Positions 12,867 through 21,885 of a stretch of DNA of 39,119 nt are shown piece after piece. The notes under the pieces were generated by a model, which saw nothing but the letters and a program-made list of their open reading frames with translations, did not search any database and was not told the origin of the DNA. The DNA comes from a virus: positions 1 through 39,119 of IMG/VR virus record IMGVR_UViG_3300042355_000402; one strand, 5' to 3'. Position 1 is the stretch's first letter. The number at the start of each line of letters is the position of its first letter. A program made the position numbers and the translations under genes.

Positions 12867-14997
12867 TTCGGAACTGTCCGGGGATCGCGCCAAGTCAATT
12901 GATTACTACCTCGGCAAGCCATTTGGTAACGAGGTCGATGGCCGCTCGCAGGTTGTCAGCACCGATGTAGCCGATACGATTGAATCGCTGCTACCGGCGC
13001 TGCTGAAAGTATTCGTTTCCGGTGATGAAGTCGTTAAGTTCGACCCGAAAGGACCGGAAGACATCGACAAGGCCGAGCAGGAAACGGCGGCGATCAATTA
13101 CCTCGTGATGGAGAAGAACAGCGGCTTTCAGATCTTTTACACTTGGTTCAAGGATGCGCTGCTTTCCAAGAATGGCTACATCAAGGTCTATTGGGAAGAG
13201 TACGAGAACATCGAGAAGGAAAGCTATCAAGGGCTGACCGACGACGAATTCGCCATGCTCATGCAGAACGACGTTGAACTGCTGGAGCACACCGAAACAC
13301 CGGACGAGATTGATCAGCAGCAGCGTATGCAGGCGATTGCGCAGAACCCGCAATCCGCGCAATATATCATGGGTCAGCCGCCGAAGATGCTGCACGACGT
13401 GAAGGTGCAGACTACCAAGACAGAAGGCCGCATCTGTATCGAGAACGTCGCACCAGAGTCGATCATGGTGTCAGTCGATACCAAGGCCGTCTCGCTGCAG
13501 CAGGCCCGCTTCGTGCAGCACCGCGAGATGACGACGGTTGCCGAGTTGGAAGATCGCGGCTTCGACGTACCGGAGAACATAGCCGACGACTACACGGATC
13601 AGTTCGAGCAAGAACAGATTGCCCGCGACCTGTACAACGAGCAGGACGACCGCAACGCAGGCTCAGGGATTGACCGGCGCATTCTGGTCAAGGACACCTA
13701 TTTGGTGTGCCACGGCCAATTAATGCGCTATGTGGTTGTCGGTCAGACGATCCTGCTGGCGGAAGAGGCTGAGATTATCCCGTTCGCTGCAATTACGCCG
13801 GTCATCATGCCGCATCGCCATGTGGGCCGCTCGGTGGCTGATCTGGTGATGGATATTCAACTGATCAAATCGACGTTGTTGCGCGGTCAGTTGGACGGGC
13901 TGTATTTGAGCCTGAATCCTCGCCACGGCATCACGGACAAAGTGAATCTTGACGATTTCCTTGTCTCGCGCCCGGGTGGTGTGGTTCGCGTCAATGGCTC
14001 GCCGCTGGAGAACATCATGCCGCTGATCACGCCGGACGTTTCCGGTACAGCGTTTCCCATGATGGAGTACATGGACGGCATCAAGGAAAACCGCACCGGC
14101 ATCACCAAATACAATCAAGGCATTGACGCCAACAGTCTGAACAAGACCGCCTCCGGTATCTCGCAGATCATGGGCGCGGCGCAGCAACGCACCGAGCTGA
14201 TTGCGCGCATCTTTGCTGAGGGTGGTGTAAAAGAATTGTTCATGCTGGTTCATCGCCTGATGCGCACGCACAGCCAGCGCGAACTGATCCTGCGCCTGCG
14301 TAACAAGTGGGTAGCGGTCGATCCTCGGCAGTGGAAAACACGCACTGACCTGTCCGTATCGGTCGGCCTCGGCACCGGCAACAAAGACCAGATGTTGGGG
14401 CACTTGATGACCATCCTGCAGGCGCAGAAGGAAGGCGTGCAGATAGGTTTGGCGACGCCGAAGAACATTTACAACGCACTCGCCAAACTGACGCAGAACG
14501 CCGGATTCAAGAACCCTGAGGAATTCTGGACTGACCCGGAAGGCGTCGAGCAGAAGCCGAAGGAAGAACCGCAGCCGACGCCGGATGCTGTCCTTTACTC
14601 GCAGACCGAACTGCAAAAGGCGCAGATCAAGGCCGCATCCGACGAGAAGATTGCTGCGCAGAAAGCGTCTTTCGACTACCAAACGAAGATCGAGATTGCC
14701 CAGCTCAATCAGCAGACCGAAGCGGCAAAGATGCACACGACAGACGTTGCAAAACAGCGCGACTACACAATGGACGGCATCAAGCTGCTGGCTGATCAAC
14801 TGACCGCCGAACGCACGCCTGAGCCGGTTGCCGAGGTGGTCGAAGAGCCGGTCGAGGAAAAACCCGATCAGATGCACATGGCAATGCTGCAGGCCATTGA
14901 AATGATGGCGCAGGCTATTTCGCGCATGAACGCGCCGAAGCAGATTGTCCGTGACCAGAGTGGGCGAGCAGTCGGCGTGCAATCGGTGGAATCGTAA
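12787..14997 (+). CDS. portal protein, P22-like
   Basis: Encodes 736 aa; I chose ATG at 12787 (MARSELSDAEILAKI), the start that fits family members. Features include EETQAYGLNDSEL, GRSQVVSTDVADTIESLLPALLKVF near the N-terminus, and the stem/wing part GISQIMGAAQQRTELIARIFAEGGVKELF around residues 455-485. A long Gln/Lys-rich helical barrel region runs at about 600-700. It forms the dodecameric ring at the unique vertex through which DNA passes. Length and the C-terminal barrel-like helix match P22-type portals. Stop overlaps the next start (TAATG). Confidence 0.9.
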   Translation: MARSELSDAEILAKIQAEETQAYGLNDSELSGDRAKSIDYYLGKPFGNEVDGRSQVVSTDVADTIESLLPALLKVFVSGDEVVKFDPKGPEDIDKAEQETAAINYLVMEKNSGFQIFYTWFKDALLSKNGYIKVYWEEYENIEKESYQGLTDDEFAMLMQNDVELLEHTETPDEIDQQQRMQAIAQNPQSAQYIMGQPPKMLHDVKVQTTKTEGRICIENVAPESIMVSVDTKAVSLQQARFVQHREMTTVAELEDRGFDVPENIADDYTDQFEQEQIARDLYNEQDDRNAGSGIDRRILVKDTYLVCHGQLMRYVVVGQTILLAEEAEIIPFAAITPVIMPHRHVGRSVADLVMDIQLIKSTLLRGQLDGLYLSLNPRHGITDKVNLDDFLVSRPGGVVRVNGSPLENIMPLITPDVSGTAFPMMEYMDGIKENRTGITKYNQGIDANSLNKTASGISQIMGAAQQRTELIARIFAEGGVKELFMLVHRLMRTHSQRELILRLRNKWVAVDPRQWKTRTDLSVSVGLGTGNKDQMLGHLMTILQAQKEGVQIGLATPKNIYNALAKLTQNAGFKNPEEFWTDPEGVEQKPKEEPQPTPDAVLYSQTELQKAQIKAASDEKIAAQKASFDYQTKIEIAQLNQQTEAAKMHTTDVAKQRDYTMDGIKLLADQLTAERTPEPVAEVVEEPVEEKPDQMHMAMLQAIEMMAQAISRMNAPKQIVRDQSGRAVGVQSVES

Positions 14998-15287
14998 TGG
15001 CGACCGGGCAAGGGATTGCAACGATTGATTTTGGGGCGTTTCCCGGAAGCAATGAGGCGTCAGTTGTTGTTAGTGGGCAATCGGAGATTACCGTCGATTG
15101 CAAAGCCGAGGCTTATGTAATGGCCGACGACACGACTACAGACCACACGGCAAATGATCACCGATATTTTGCAGCTTTGGTTGGATTGAGTTGCGGCACG
15201 CCCACTGGGTCAGAATTTACTATTTATGCGCGATGTGTCGAGAAGATTCAAGGCACGTTCCAGGTGCGTTTTGTCTGGGCAGATTGA
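14997..15287 (+). CDS. small virion-associated protein
   Basis: Encodes 96 aa. A repeat-free beta-rich protein: GIATIDFGAFPGSNEASVVVSGQ, EAYVMADDTTTDHTANDHRYFAALVG, FTIYARCVEK, GTFQVRFVW. This pattern recurs in small proteins of phage head or tail operons, of unknown role. Start overlaps the portal stop. Confidence 0.7.
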   Translation: MATGQGIATIDFGAFPGSNEASVVVSGQSEITVDCKAEAYVMADDTTTDHTANDHRYFAALVGLSCGTPTGSEFTIYARCVEKIQGTFQVRFVWAD

Positions 15288-15295
15288 TGTGCGAC

Positions 15296-15323
15296 ACGCC
15301 CGTATGGTGGGTGGGCGTTATTT
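15296..15323 (+). terminator. hairpin between portal block and structural gene
   Basis: ACGCCC (15296-15301) pairs with GGGCGT (15313-15318), followed by TATTT. The U-tract is short, so it may act as a partial terminator or mRNA stabiliser. A weak promoter-like TTGCAG ... TATAG lies downstream at about 15332-15368. Confidence 0.4.
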
Positions 15324-15390
15324 AAGCACTGCACCCCATTGCAGTTCTCGCACGTTTTTATTATAGCGCGTTTTACTAAGGGCAGAAATC

Positions 15391-16893
15391 ATGGCACTTG
15401 ATACTAAACTCGTAGGCACCACTTCCGGCACAGGCGTAGAGGTTGCTGGAACCAATCAACTCAAGGTAATTCCCGAGGTTGATACCATCACAAACCCCGC
15501 GAACGTCGGAGCAGTAAAGGCGTTCCAAGAGAATGATGGTGGTTACATCACGGGGACGTACGCTGTAGCCTCCGGTGAAGTGGATATTGATTACCGGCAA
15601 CGTGTGGCGCTGGACTTGCTGCTTGACGATGAAGTGTTCAACTACACCACGCAGAACTTCGGCAAGCATGCCACGTTGCTAACGACAATGACCTCTGCTT
15701 TCTCTGCGGGTCAATGGACTACCAACGCTGGCAACATCACAACCACTACCACTGCGGCGGCGCTCAAGACCTACGCGACTTTCCCGAACAACGGTACGCA
15801 GACGCTTTCGTACGATGCGGAGGTAGCATTCTCCGCACAACCTACCGCTAATACTTTCGTGGAGTTCGGTCTGGTTGGCCCAGCTTCGGTGCAAGGTGCA
15901 GCCCCTACGGATGGCGTGTTCTTCCGGCTGAACTCCGCCGGATTGCAGGGCATTGCAACCAACGCGGGTACGGAAACTAGCACGGGCGTTTTCCCCCTCT
16001 CAGGCGGGACAGGCACTTGGGCTTACACCAACGATCGGAAGTATCAATTCATCGTCTATGTTGGCGCAGTGTATGCCGCATTCTGGGTGAATGATGGAAC
16101 GGGGGCTGTGTTGCTGGGTTCGATCCAGAAGCCCGCAGCGCAGAACCGGATCTGTATGTCACAGGGTCTAGCCGCTTGGTTCAATCATCGCATTACGGGT
16201 GGCGCAGCGGGTTCAGTATTCCAAGCGAAACTTGGCGCTTACTCTGTGCGTCTTGGCGGCTCGAACATAATGACGAGCCTCAGCACACAGGGCAATCGTA
16301 TCTACGGCAGCTATCAAGGCGCAGCAGGCGGCACGATGGGTTCGCTTGCTAAGTACGGCACGATCACGACGGGCAACGAAGCTAACCCGACTGCAGCCGT
16401 GCCGACGACAACCACAGCAGCCCTTGGCTCAGGCCTTGGCGGTTCGTTTTGGGAAACGGTTACGCTGGCAGTCAATACGGACGGCATCATCATGTCGTAT
16501 CAGGTTCCTGCAGGAACTGTAAACTTGGCGGGCCGGCGTCTCGTGTTGCGAGGGCTGTACTTGAGCAGCTACGTTCAGACTGTTCTCGTCGGCGGCCCTT
16601 ACACCGTCGAATGGTTCCTTGCCTACGGCCATACATCGGTATCTCTGGCAACGGCTGACGGCGCAGCAACCAAAGCCCCAAGGCGCATTCCGCTACCGTT
16701 CATTCAGCAGGTTACAGCGGCTCAGGCGGTCAATACAACGCTGGCGCAGGTTACGACCTTCTGTGACTTTGGCGACGCACCTGTGTTCGTGAATCCGGGC
16801 GAGTTCGTTCAGGTTTGCGCAAGGCACCTCGGCACTGTCGGCACGTCAGGCACGGTGGTCAACAAGATCACGCCAATCTACGGCTGGGAATAA
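15391..16893 (+). CDS. large beta-rich virion protein, head decoration or fibre candidate
   Basis: Encodes 500 aa. Very rich in Thr, Ala, Gly and Asn with alternating beta pattern. The N-terminal part (ALDTKLVGTTSGTGVEVAGTN, VGAVKAFQENDGGYITG) is typical of phage structural proteins. The middle part (about 130-290) looks like a lectin- or jelly-roll-type module (FFRLNSAGLQGIATN, YQFIVYVGAVYAAFWVNDGT), and the C-terminal part resembles a capsid-spike tail. No catalytic motif. It lies between portal and scaffold, so a capsid decoration or head-fibre role is more likely than tail adhesion. Preceded by its own 100-nt gap. Confidence 0.6.
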   Translation: MALDTKLVGTTSGTGVEVAGTNQLKVIPEVDTITNPANVGAVKAFQENDGGYITGTYAVASGEVDIDYRQRVALDLLLDDEVFNYTTQNFGKHATLLTTMTSAFSAGQWTTNAGNITTTTTAAALKTYATFPNNGTQTLSYDAEVAFSAQPTANTFVEFGLVGPASVQGAAPTDGVFFRLNSAGLQGIATNAGTETSTGVFPLSGGTGTWAYTNDRKYQFIVYVGAVYAAFWVNDGTGAVLLGSIQKPAAQNRICMSQGLAAWFNHRITGGAAGSVFQAKLGAYSVRLGGSNIMTSLSTQGNRIYGSYQGAAGGTMGSLAKYGTITTGNEANPTAAVPTTTTAALGSGLGGSFWETVTLAVNTDGIIMSYQVPAGTVNLAGRRLVLRGLYLSSYVQTVLVGGPYTVEWFLAYGHTSVSLATADGAATKAPRRIPLPFIQQVTAAQAVNTTLAQVTTFCDFGDAPVFVNPGEFVQVCARHLGTVGTSGTVVNKITPIYGWE

Positions 16894-16897
16894 GTAA

Positions 16898-17323
16898 ATG
16901 TCGCTGCTGCTTGTATTAACGGGCAGCGTTGCGCCTCCGGTTCCCGTTGAGGTTATCGGCGGCGGGATAGGTCACGGTGGCCGGAAGAAGCCAGTTTTCA
17001 TAGAGCGCGATGGCAAGGTGCTGGTGTTTGCCAGCGCAGCCAAAGCGGCTAGCTATGTCGCCGCAGAGAAAGCGGTCGAGCCGGTTTTTGAGCCAGTTGC
17101 TGAACAACAGCCAGTCAGAGCAAAGCCAGCAGAAGTAGCCGCCCGCCCGGTCGAGACCATCGCCTTCGATGCGATTGCCGATCTGCTGCGCTCGTTTAAC
17201 CTAGCACCTGACATTACAGCACAGATTCAACGACACGAACTTGACGCAGTGATGGCGCTATATCAGCGCGCCCGCGATCTGCAGGACGAAGAAGACATTG
17301 AATTGCTGCTTCTCGCAGCTTAG
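16898..17323 (+). CDS. head-region hypothetical protein
   Basis: Encodes 141 aa, 4 nt after the previous stop. An N-terminal Gly-rich stretch (VIGGGIGHGGRKKPVFIERDGKVLVF) is followed by an Ala/Pro/Val linker and a C-terminal helix (ALYQRARDLQDEEDIELLLLAA). The pattern is frequent in small structural-operon proteins next to capsid genes. Function unknown. Confidence 0.65.
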   Translation: MSLLLVLTGSVAPPVPVEVIGGGIGHGGRKKPVFIERDGKVLVFASAAKAASYVAAEKAVEPVFEPVAEQQPVRAKPAEVAARPVETIAFDAIADLLRSFNLAPDITAQIQRHELDAVMALYQRARDLQDEEDIELLLLAA

Positions 17324-17330
17324 GAAAGCC

Positions 17331-17609
17331 ATGAACGCACAGGAAGAAATCGAGCGCGGCGGCAAGGCGCAACGCTTGATCGATGACGAAATGTACATCG
17401 AAAGCATGGCCGGCGTGCGTGAAGCCATCATCAAGCAATGGGAAGCCTGCCCGATCCGTGACAAGGAAGGCCAGCACGAACTGAAGCTGATGCTCAAACT
17501 GCTGTCCGACCTGCAAGCGAACATCAAGACCATTGCCGACACCGGCAAGCTGGCGCAGATCAACATCGAGCGCGAGAAATCTTTGCTGCGCCGTGTCACG
17601 GGATTCTAA
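17331..17609 (+). CDS. helical head-region protein
   Basis: Encodes 92 aa from ATG at 17331, with AGGAAAG upstream. Entirely helical: NAQEEIERGGKAQRLIDDEMY, then REAIIKQWEACPIRDKEGQH and LKLLSDLQANIKTIADTGKL. Proteins of this pattern often precede scaffold/capsid genes in podoviruses. Function unknown. Confidence 0.65.
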   Translation: MNAQEEIERGGKAQRLIDDEMYIESMAGVREAIIKQWEACPIRDKEGQHELKLMLKLLSDLQANIKTIADTGKLAQINIEREKSLLRRVTGF

Positions 17610-17633
17610 GTTTCAAAACCAAGGAGTACAGCA

Positions 17634-18572
17634 ATGAGCGACCAAGCCGGAATGGCAGTCGAAGCGGACGCAATCGGACAACTCGCAGCACTTCTCGGCC
17701 CGGATGACGGGGAACCGGAAGAAGCGCAGCAGACTGAGCCGGAAGCGACCGAGGACGAAACAGAAGCCGAATCCGAGGAATCGGAAGAAGCCGAAGAGGA
17801 AGCCGCACCGGATGAACCGCCGGAAGAAACCGAGATTCTGAGCTGGAATGGTGAAGACAAAAAAGTAACCAAGTCCGAGCTACGGGAACTCGCGCAAAAA
17901 GGGTTCGACTACACGCAGAAGACCCAGCAGCTCGCTGAAGAGCGCCGGCACGTCGAGGCGACTATCCAGCAGGCGCAGCAGTCCATTGCGTTGCAGAACC
18001 AGCAGATCGAGGTCATTGCCGAGGTCAAGGCGCTTGACGCGCAACTGGCGCACTTCAAAGGCGTCAATTGGCTACAGATGGCTGAATCCGATCCTGTTGA
18101 GTATCTGAAGCTCAACCAGTCCTACCGCGACCTGAAAGAAGCCCGCGACGGCAAGGTGCAGCACTGGCAACAGCAGGCAAGCTACCTGCAACAGATGCAC
18201 GCACACAATCAGCAGCAATTCCTTCAGAAGGAAGCCTCTGCACTCGCTGAGATGCCCGAGTTCAAGGGCGAACGCGCCGGCCAGACGAAAGCGCAGATCA
18301 AGTCGTACCTGAAAGAAGCTGGATTCAGTGACGAAGAAATCGCGCAAGTCGCCGACCATCGCCAGGTCAAGGTCGCACTGGAAGCAGCGCAGTGGCGCAA
18401 GTTGCAGGCATCTAAGTCGCAGCTTGCAAAAAAGGTGGTCAATGTGCCGAAGGTAGTCAAACCCGGCACGAACAAACCACAACCCAATCGCGCCGATGCG
18501 GATAACCGCTCCCGCCTGAAATCAACAGGCCGGGGTGAGTACGCAGCGGCATTGCTCGAAAAAATGCTTTAA
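17634..18572 (+). CDS. scaffolding protein (putative)
   Basis: Encodes 312 aa with a good AAGGAG site. The first 75 residues are highly acidic (Glu/Asp/Ala/Pro). An ILSWNGEDKKVTKSELRELAQ segment follows, then a long Gln-rich coiled coil (about 110-205), and finally a basic Lys-rich C-terminus. Acidic head, coiled-coil body and basic tail, directly upstream of the capsid gene, are the usual signs of a scaffold that directs prohead assembly and is lost or cleaved on maturation. Assigned on composition and position. Confidence 0.8.
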   Translation: MSDQAGMAVEADAIGQLAALLGPDDGEPEEAQQTEPEATEDETEAESEESEEAEEEAAPDEPPEETEILSWNGEDKKVTKSELRELAQKGFDYTQKTQQLAEERRHVEATIQQAQQSIALQNQQIEVIAEVKALDAQLAHFKGVNWLQMAESDPVEYLKLNQSYRDLKEARDGKVQHWQQQASYLQQMHAHNQQQFLQKEASALAEMPEFKGERAGQTKAQIKSYLKEAGFSDEEIAQVADHRQVKVALEAAQWRKLQASKSQLAKKVVNVPKVVKPGTNKPQPNRADADNRSRLKSTGRGEYAAALLEKML

Positions 18573-18584
18573 GGAGAATCAATC

Positions 18585-19535
18585 ATGGCTGTATCCGCAA
18601 CCAATACCTACACCGCCGCCGGCCTTGCCGAAGATTTTGAAGACATCATCAACAACGTCTCGCCGTCCGACACGCCGCTCTATACGCTCGCCAAGAAGAA
18701 GAAGGCAACCGGCAAATATCACCAATGGCAAGTCGAATCGCTGGCTGCTGCTGCTGCCAACAAGCAGCTTGAAGGTGACGACGCTTCATACGCGACGCTG
18801 ACCGCGACGACCGTACTCGGCAACTATTGCCAGATCGCTCGTAAGACGGTGCAGATTTCCGGCACTTACGATGCAGTCAAGAAGTATGGCCGCAAATCAG
18901 AACTTGCTCATCAACTGGTCAAGGTCGGCAAGGAACTGCGCCGCGATATTGAATACGCGCTGGTACGCAATGCCGCATCGGATGACGGATCGGCTGGCAC
19001 GGCTCGCGGTTCGGCTGGCTTTGAATCGTGGATCAAGGGCAACAACATCAAGTCGAACACTGGTCAAACGACTCCGGGATTCTCCGCCGGTATCGTCGCT
19101 GCCCCGACCGATGGCACGGCAACGACGTTCCTCGAAGCTGACCTGAAGCTGGCGCTGGCTGCTGCATGGGCTGATGGCGGAGACCCTTCTGTGATCATGA
19201 TGTCCACCACCAACAAAACCCGTTTCGACGCCTTCACCGGTATCGCGACCAAGTACAACGAGGTCAAAGGTTCGACGCAAGCCACTACCATTTCGGCGGC
19301 TGATGTCTATGTCTCCAGCTTCGGTAATCACAAGGTCGTGCTCAACCGCTACATGCGCGATAACGCCGTGTTGTGTATCGACCCGGATTACGTGTCGGTG
19401 GCATCGCTGCGCCCGATCCAGCAGGAGCCGCTTGCGAAGACCGGCGACAGTGAGAAACGCATGATGCTCGCAGAATTCTGCTTGGTTGTGGATAGCCTTG
19501 ATGCGCATGCCAAAATCTCGGGCATCGGGTCGTAG
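18585..19535 (+). CDS. major capsid protein, SU10-type (DUF5309)
   Basis: Encodes 316 aa with AAGGAG at ideal spacing. Signature segments are NTYTAAGLAEDFEDIINNVSP near the start, YCQIARKTVQISGTYDAVKKYG at about 80-105, LRRDIEYALVRNAASDDG and ADVYVSSFGNHKVVLNRYMRD near 230-255. These are the features of the SU10 major head protein family (HK97 fold). It forms the icosahedral shell. A terminator follows, as is common behind a highly expressed capsid gene. Confidence 0.92.
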   Translation: MAVSATNTYTAAGLAEDFEDIINNVSPSDTPLYTLAKKKKATGKYHQWQVESLAAAAANKQLEGDDASYATLTATTVLGNYCQIARKTVQISGTYDAVKKYGRKSELAHQLVKVGKELRRDIEYALVRNAASDDGSAGTARGSAGFESWIKGNNIKSNTGQTTPGFSAGIVAAPTDGTATTFLEADLKLALAAAWADGGDPSVIMMSTTNKTRFDAFTGIATKYNEVKGSTQATTISAADVYVSSFGNHKVVLNRYMRDNAVLCIDPDYVSVASLRPIQQEPLAKTGDSEKRMMLAEFCLVVDSLDAHAKISGIGS

Positions 19536-19556
19536 GCTGTAGTTTGATGTAAATGG

Positions 19557-19585
19557 CGGGGGGCTTCGGCTCCCCGTTTGCTTTT
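19557..19585 (+). terminator. intrinsic terminator after the capsid gene
   Basis: CGGGGGGC-TTCG-GCTCCCCG: an 8-bp stem with one G-U and a UUCG tetraloop, followed by TTTGCTTTT. Strong hairpin, interrupted U-tract. It probably reduces expression of downstream genes relative to capsid. Confidence 0.8.
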
Positions 19586-19594
19586 GGAGACACG

Positions 19595-19918
19595 ATGCGG
19601 CTACTCGATCAAAGCGGCGACACCAAAACGTTCATGGACGTTGATGAAGTGACCGGCGGCATTCGTCTGGTCACGGAACAGGATTTAAAGCCATTCCTTG
19701 AGCGCATGGCACAGATGCGCCGCGACTCGGCAGAACGCTGGAATAAGGGCGTCAAGGAAGAATGGCTGCACTATGCATCAATCCCGAACGTGCTGATTGT
19801 CGAACTGCGCAATAAGGGCATCGACATTTTCAACCCGGAAGACGAAAAGAAGCTGCTCGCTGAAATCAACAGCAATTACCCGTATCTCAAAACCGTGGAT
19901 CACAAGAACCATGCATGA
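19595..19918 (+). CDS. hypothetical protein downstream of capsid
   Basis: Encodes 107 aa. I chose ATG at 19595 with GGAGA five nt upstream; an earlier frame opening lies in the terminator. Content: MRLLDQSGDTKTFMDVDEVTGG, a helix FLERMAQMRRDSAERWNKGV, then IPNVLIVELRNKGIDIFNPEDEKKLLAEI, a pattern seen in phage proteins of unknown role between capsid and tail genes. Overlaps the TPR gene. Confidence 0.7.
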   Translation: MRLLDQSGDTKTFMDVDEVTGGIRLVTEQDLKPFLERMAQMRRDSAERWNKGVKEEWLHYASIPNVLIVELRNKGIDIFNPEDEKKLLAEINSNYPYLKTVDHKNHA

Positions 19919-21221
19919 CTACGCGCTGGTCAAGGAATTGCTCGATCAAGAGCGCATCAGCGACGCCATGCCGCACATCATCGGCATGATGGAAGACAAC
20001 CCGGACGATCCGTTAGCCCTGAACTATCGCGGTTATGCCCATTTGCTGCTTGATGACGACGCAACGGCTTACCAGTTCTTCCGACGCTCGGCTGACATTG
20101 CTCCAAATGTGAGCAACCTGACCAATCTAGGCAAGGCGCTGAACGAAATGGGCCGGCATGAAGCAGCAATCCAGTATTTCATGCAAGCCGCAGAGAAGAA
20201 CCCAGACAACGCCGGCACCTATGCCAACGCCTCGGCAACGCTGATTCAGATGAGCCAATGGCAGAGCGCCAAGGACACCGCATTGATGGCGCTGGAGTGC
20301 GACCCTGACAACATGCACGCCAAGATTAACCTTGCTCATGCGCAACTTGCACAGGGTGAGTGGAAAGAAGGATTTGCCAACTTTGATTTAGCCCTCGGTG
20401 GCAAGTTTCGCCGGGAATGGTCGTATGACGACAAAGGCCGATGGAACAAGGAAGACGGCACGGTTGTCGTCTATGGCGAGCAGGGCCTGGGCGATGAGAT
20501 TTTTTACGCGCAGGCAATCTTCGATGCTGCCGCTGATGCCCGACTGATTATCGACTGTGACCCGAAGCTGGCGAAACTGTTTTCCCGTTCGTTCAAGTTT
20601 GCAGAAGTGCATGGCACACGCCGCGACGATTCGCCGGCATGGCTGGCTGATGCAAACGTCGATTACCGCTGCGCTATGGGTTCGCTGTTCGGGCTGTACC
20701 GCAAGCAGGACAAGGATTTTGCACAAGAGCCGTGGCTAGTGGCCGACCCAGAGAAGCGCATGATGTGGCGCGCTCTGTTCGACAGCTACAAAAAGCCCGT
20801 TATCGGCATCGCGCTCAAGTCAGGCACGAAGAAGAATAACGCGACCGGACGGCAACTTGAGATTGAAGACTTTTACCCGCTGATGAGCACCGTTAATGCC
20901 GTCTATGTCTCGCTCGAATACAAAGGGGAAGACCCCGCGCAACTCAAGTCTTTCCCGTTTGCTACGCGCTCGGATGACTACGACGACACGGCGGCAATGA
21001 TTTCTGAGCTTGATGGCGTAGTCGGCATCTGCACCACGGCGCTGCACTGTGCTGATGCGCTTGGCGTGCCGACTTGGACACTGGTGCCAACGAAACACTC
21101 ATGGAAGTTCGCAGGGGCATTCCCCCTGCTTCCAAACCAAAAGTTTATTTACCAGTCCGGGAAGACTTGGTCTGACACGGTGGCAGAGTTAGCGCCTCTT
21201 GTGCGCTCCAGCCTAACCTAA
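19911..21221 (+). CDS. TPR-repeat protein with glycosyltransferase-9-like C-terminus
   Basis: Encodes 436 aa. Residues 1-150 hold about four tetratricopeptide units (for example AYQFFRRSADIAPNVSNLTNLG and AIQYFMQAAEKNPDNAGTYANAS). Residues 185-430 resemble the ADP-heptose transferase-like fold that often follows TPRs. Recognisable parts are VVVYGEQGLGDEIFYAQ (phosphate-binding-type loop), a central PVIGIALKSGTKKNN and GVVGICTTALHCADALGVPTWTL (donor-site-like). Such proteins occur in late regions of several podoviruses and may glycosylate virion proteins or modify host surface. Activity is unproven. Confidence 0.75.
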   Translation: MHDYALVKELLDQERISDAMPHIIGMMEDNPDDPLALNYRGYAHLLLDDDATAYQFFRRSADIAPNVSNLTNLGKALNEMGRHEAAIQYFMQAAEKNPDNAGTYANASATLIQMSQWQSAKDTALMALECDPDNMHAKINLAHAQLAQGEWKEGFANFDLALGGKFRREWSYDDKGRWNKEDGTVVVYGEQGLGDEIFYAQAIFDAAADARLIIDCDPKLAKLFSRSFKFAEVHGTRRDDSPAWLADANVDYRCAMGSLFGLYRKQDKDFAQEPWLVADPEKRMMWRALFDSYKKPVIGIALKSGTKKNNATGRQLEIEDFYPLMSTVNAVYVSLEYKGEDPAQLKSFPFATRSDDYDDTAAMISELDGVVGICTTALHCADALGVPTWTLVPTKHSWKFAGAFPLLPNQKFIYQSGKTWSDTVAELAPLVRSSLT

Positions 21222-21789
21222 CCCTGGATATTAGGGTTCCGTATTTCAATCCAGTTATTTCCGACCATTCGGCGATAGTTTTTGTTTGATTGTTATGCGC
21301 AAGAAGAAGGTTGTTTCTCTTGTTCCTCGCTTGTTGTTTTGGAGTAGCCCAACGGCAGTTGTCTTTGGAATAGCCTTTGTTGTTGTCGATCCTGTCTAGT
21401 GAAGTTCCTTCGGGCCTATCTCCAACATCGCGCCAAAAGTTGGCATATGACAGCCAAGATTCACAGATAAATATTCCGCGACCTTTGTAATTTATAAAGT
21501 CTTCGCCAGTTGCGTTAATGCATCTGCGTTTCATGGATGCCCATGCCTTGTATGTTGGCGACCAGATGTCGCCGTGGACAAACGCTCTTTTAGCTGACAG
21601 CTCGCTGCGCAAGCAACCGCAAGACTTAACAAACCCTGTGACGAGATGGCTTGCTCTGACTACAACAGACTTTCCGCAGGAACAAGAGCAATTCCAATAG
21701 GCATGTTTTTTGTCCGCCGTATGCGCTTTTGTAAGCACGGATAGATTGAAAAAACACTTCCCAGATAGATCGGGTGATTTTCTTGACAT
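21145..21789 (-). CDS. HNH homing-type endonuclease, antisense to the late operon
   Basis: Encodes 214 aa from ATG at 21789 with AGGAG six nt upstream. The N-terminus has a zinc-binding pattern (CSCSCGKS, KSCGCLRSE). The core holds SPTYKAWASMKRRC, NYKGRGIFICESW, TSLDRIDNNKGYSKDNCRWAT and QARNKRNN, the conserved parts of phage-borne HNH/AP2-linked homing endonucleases. The C-terminal EWSEITGLKYGTLISRVRLGW is a NUMOD-like DNA-binding helix. Its 3' end overlaps the TPR gene by 77 bp. It is the only gene reading against the late transcripts in this block, a sign of a mobile insert. Confidence 0.85.
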   Translation of the reverse strand: MSRKSPDLSGKCFFNLSVLTKAHTADKKHAYWNCSCSCGKSVVVRASHLVTGFVKSCGCLRSELSAKRAFVHGDIWSPTYKAWASMKRRCINATGEDFINYKGRGIFICESWLSYANFWRDVGDRPEGTSLDRIDNNKGYSKDNCRWATPKQQARNKRNNLLLAHNNQTKTIAEWSEITGLKYGTLISRVRLGWSAQEALTLPPCQTKSSRTGK

Positions 21790-21885
21790 TCTGCACTCCT
21801 GAATGTTGCACCAAAGGGGGTGTGGCAGGTGCCGGTGCAGGCACTTTTCGGGAGCTACCCTAGCCACTTTCGGAGTTTAGCATAA

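Noticed and set aside
13720-15021. Long minus-strand open frame of 433 aa opposite the portal gene
   Set aside because: It is antisense to a well-supported portal gene, is rich in Arg/His/Leu as expected for a shadow frame, and has no ribosome site or neighbours on that strand.
15391-16893. Diversity-generating retroelement target
   Set aside because: No reverse transcriptase gene and no template/variable repeat pair were found anywhere in the window.
21222-21885. Group I intron hosting the HNH gene
   Set aside because: The genes on both sides look complete and in different frames, and I see no conserved group I core elements. A free-standing homing-type gene is more likely.
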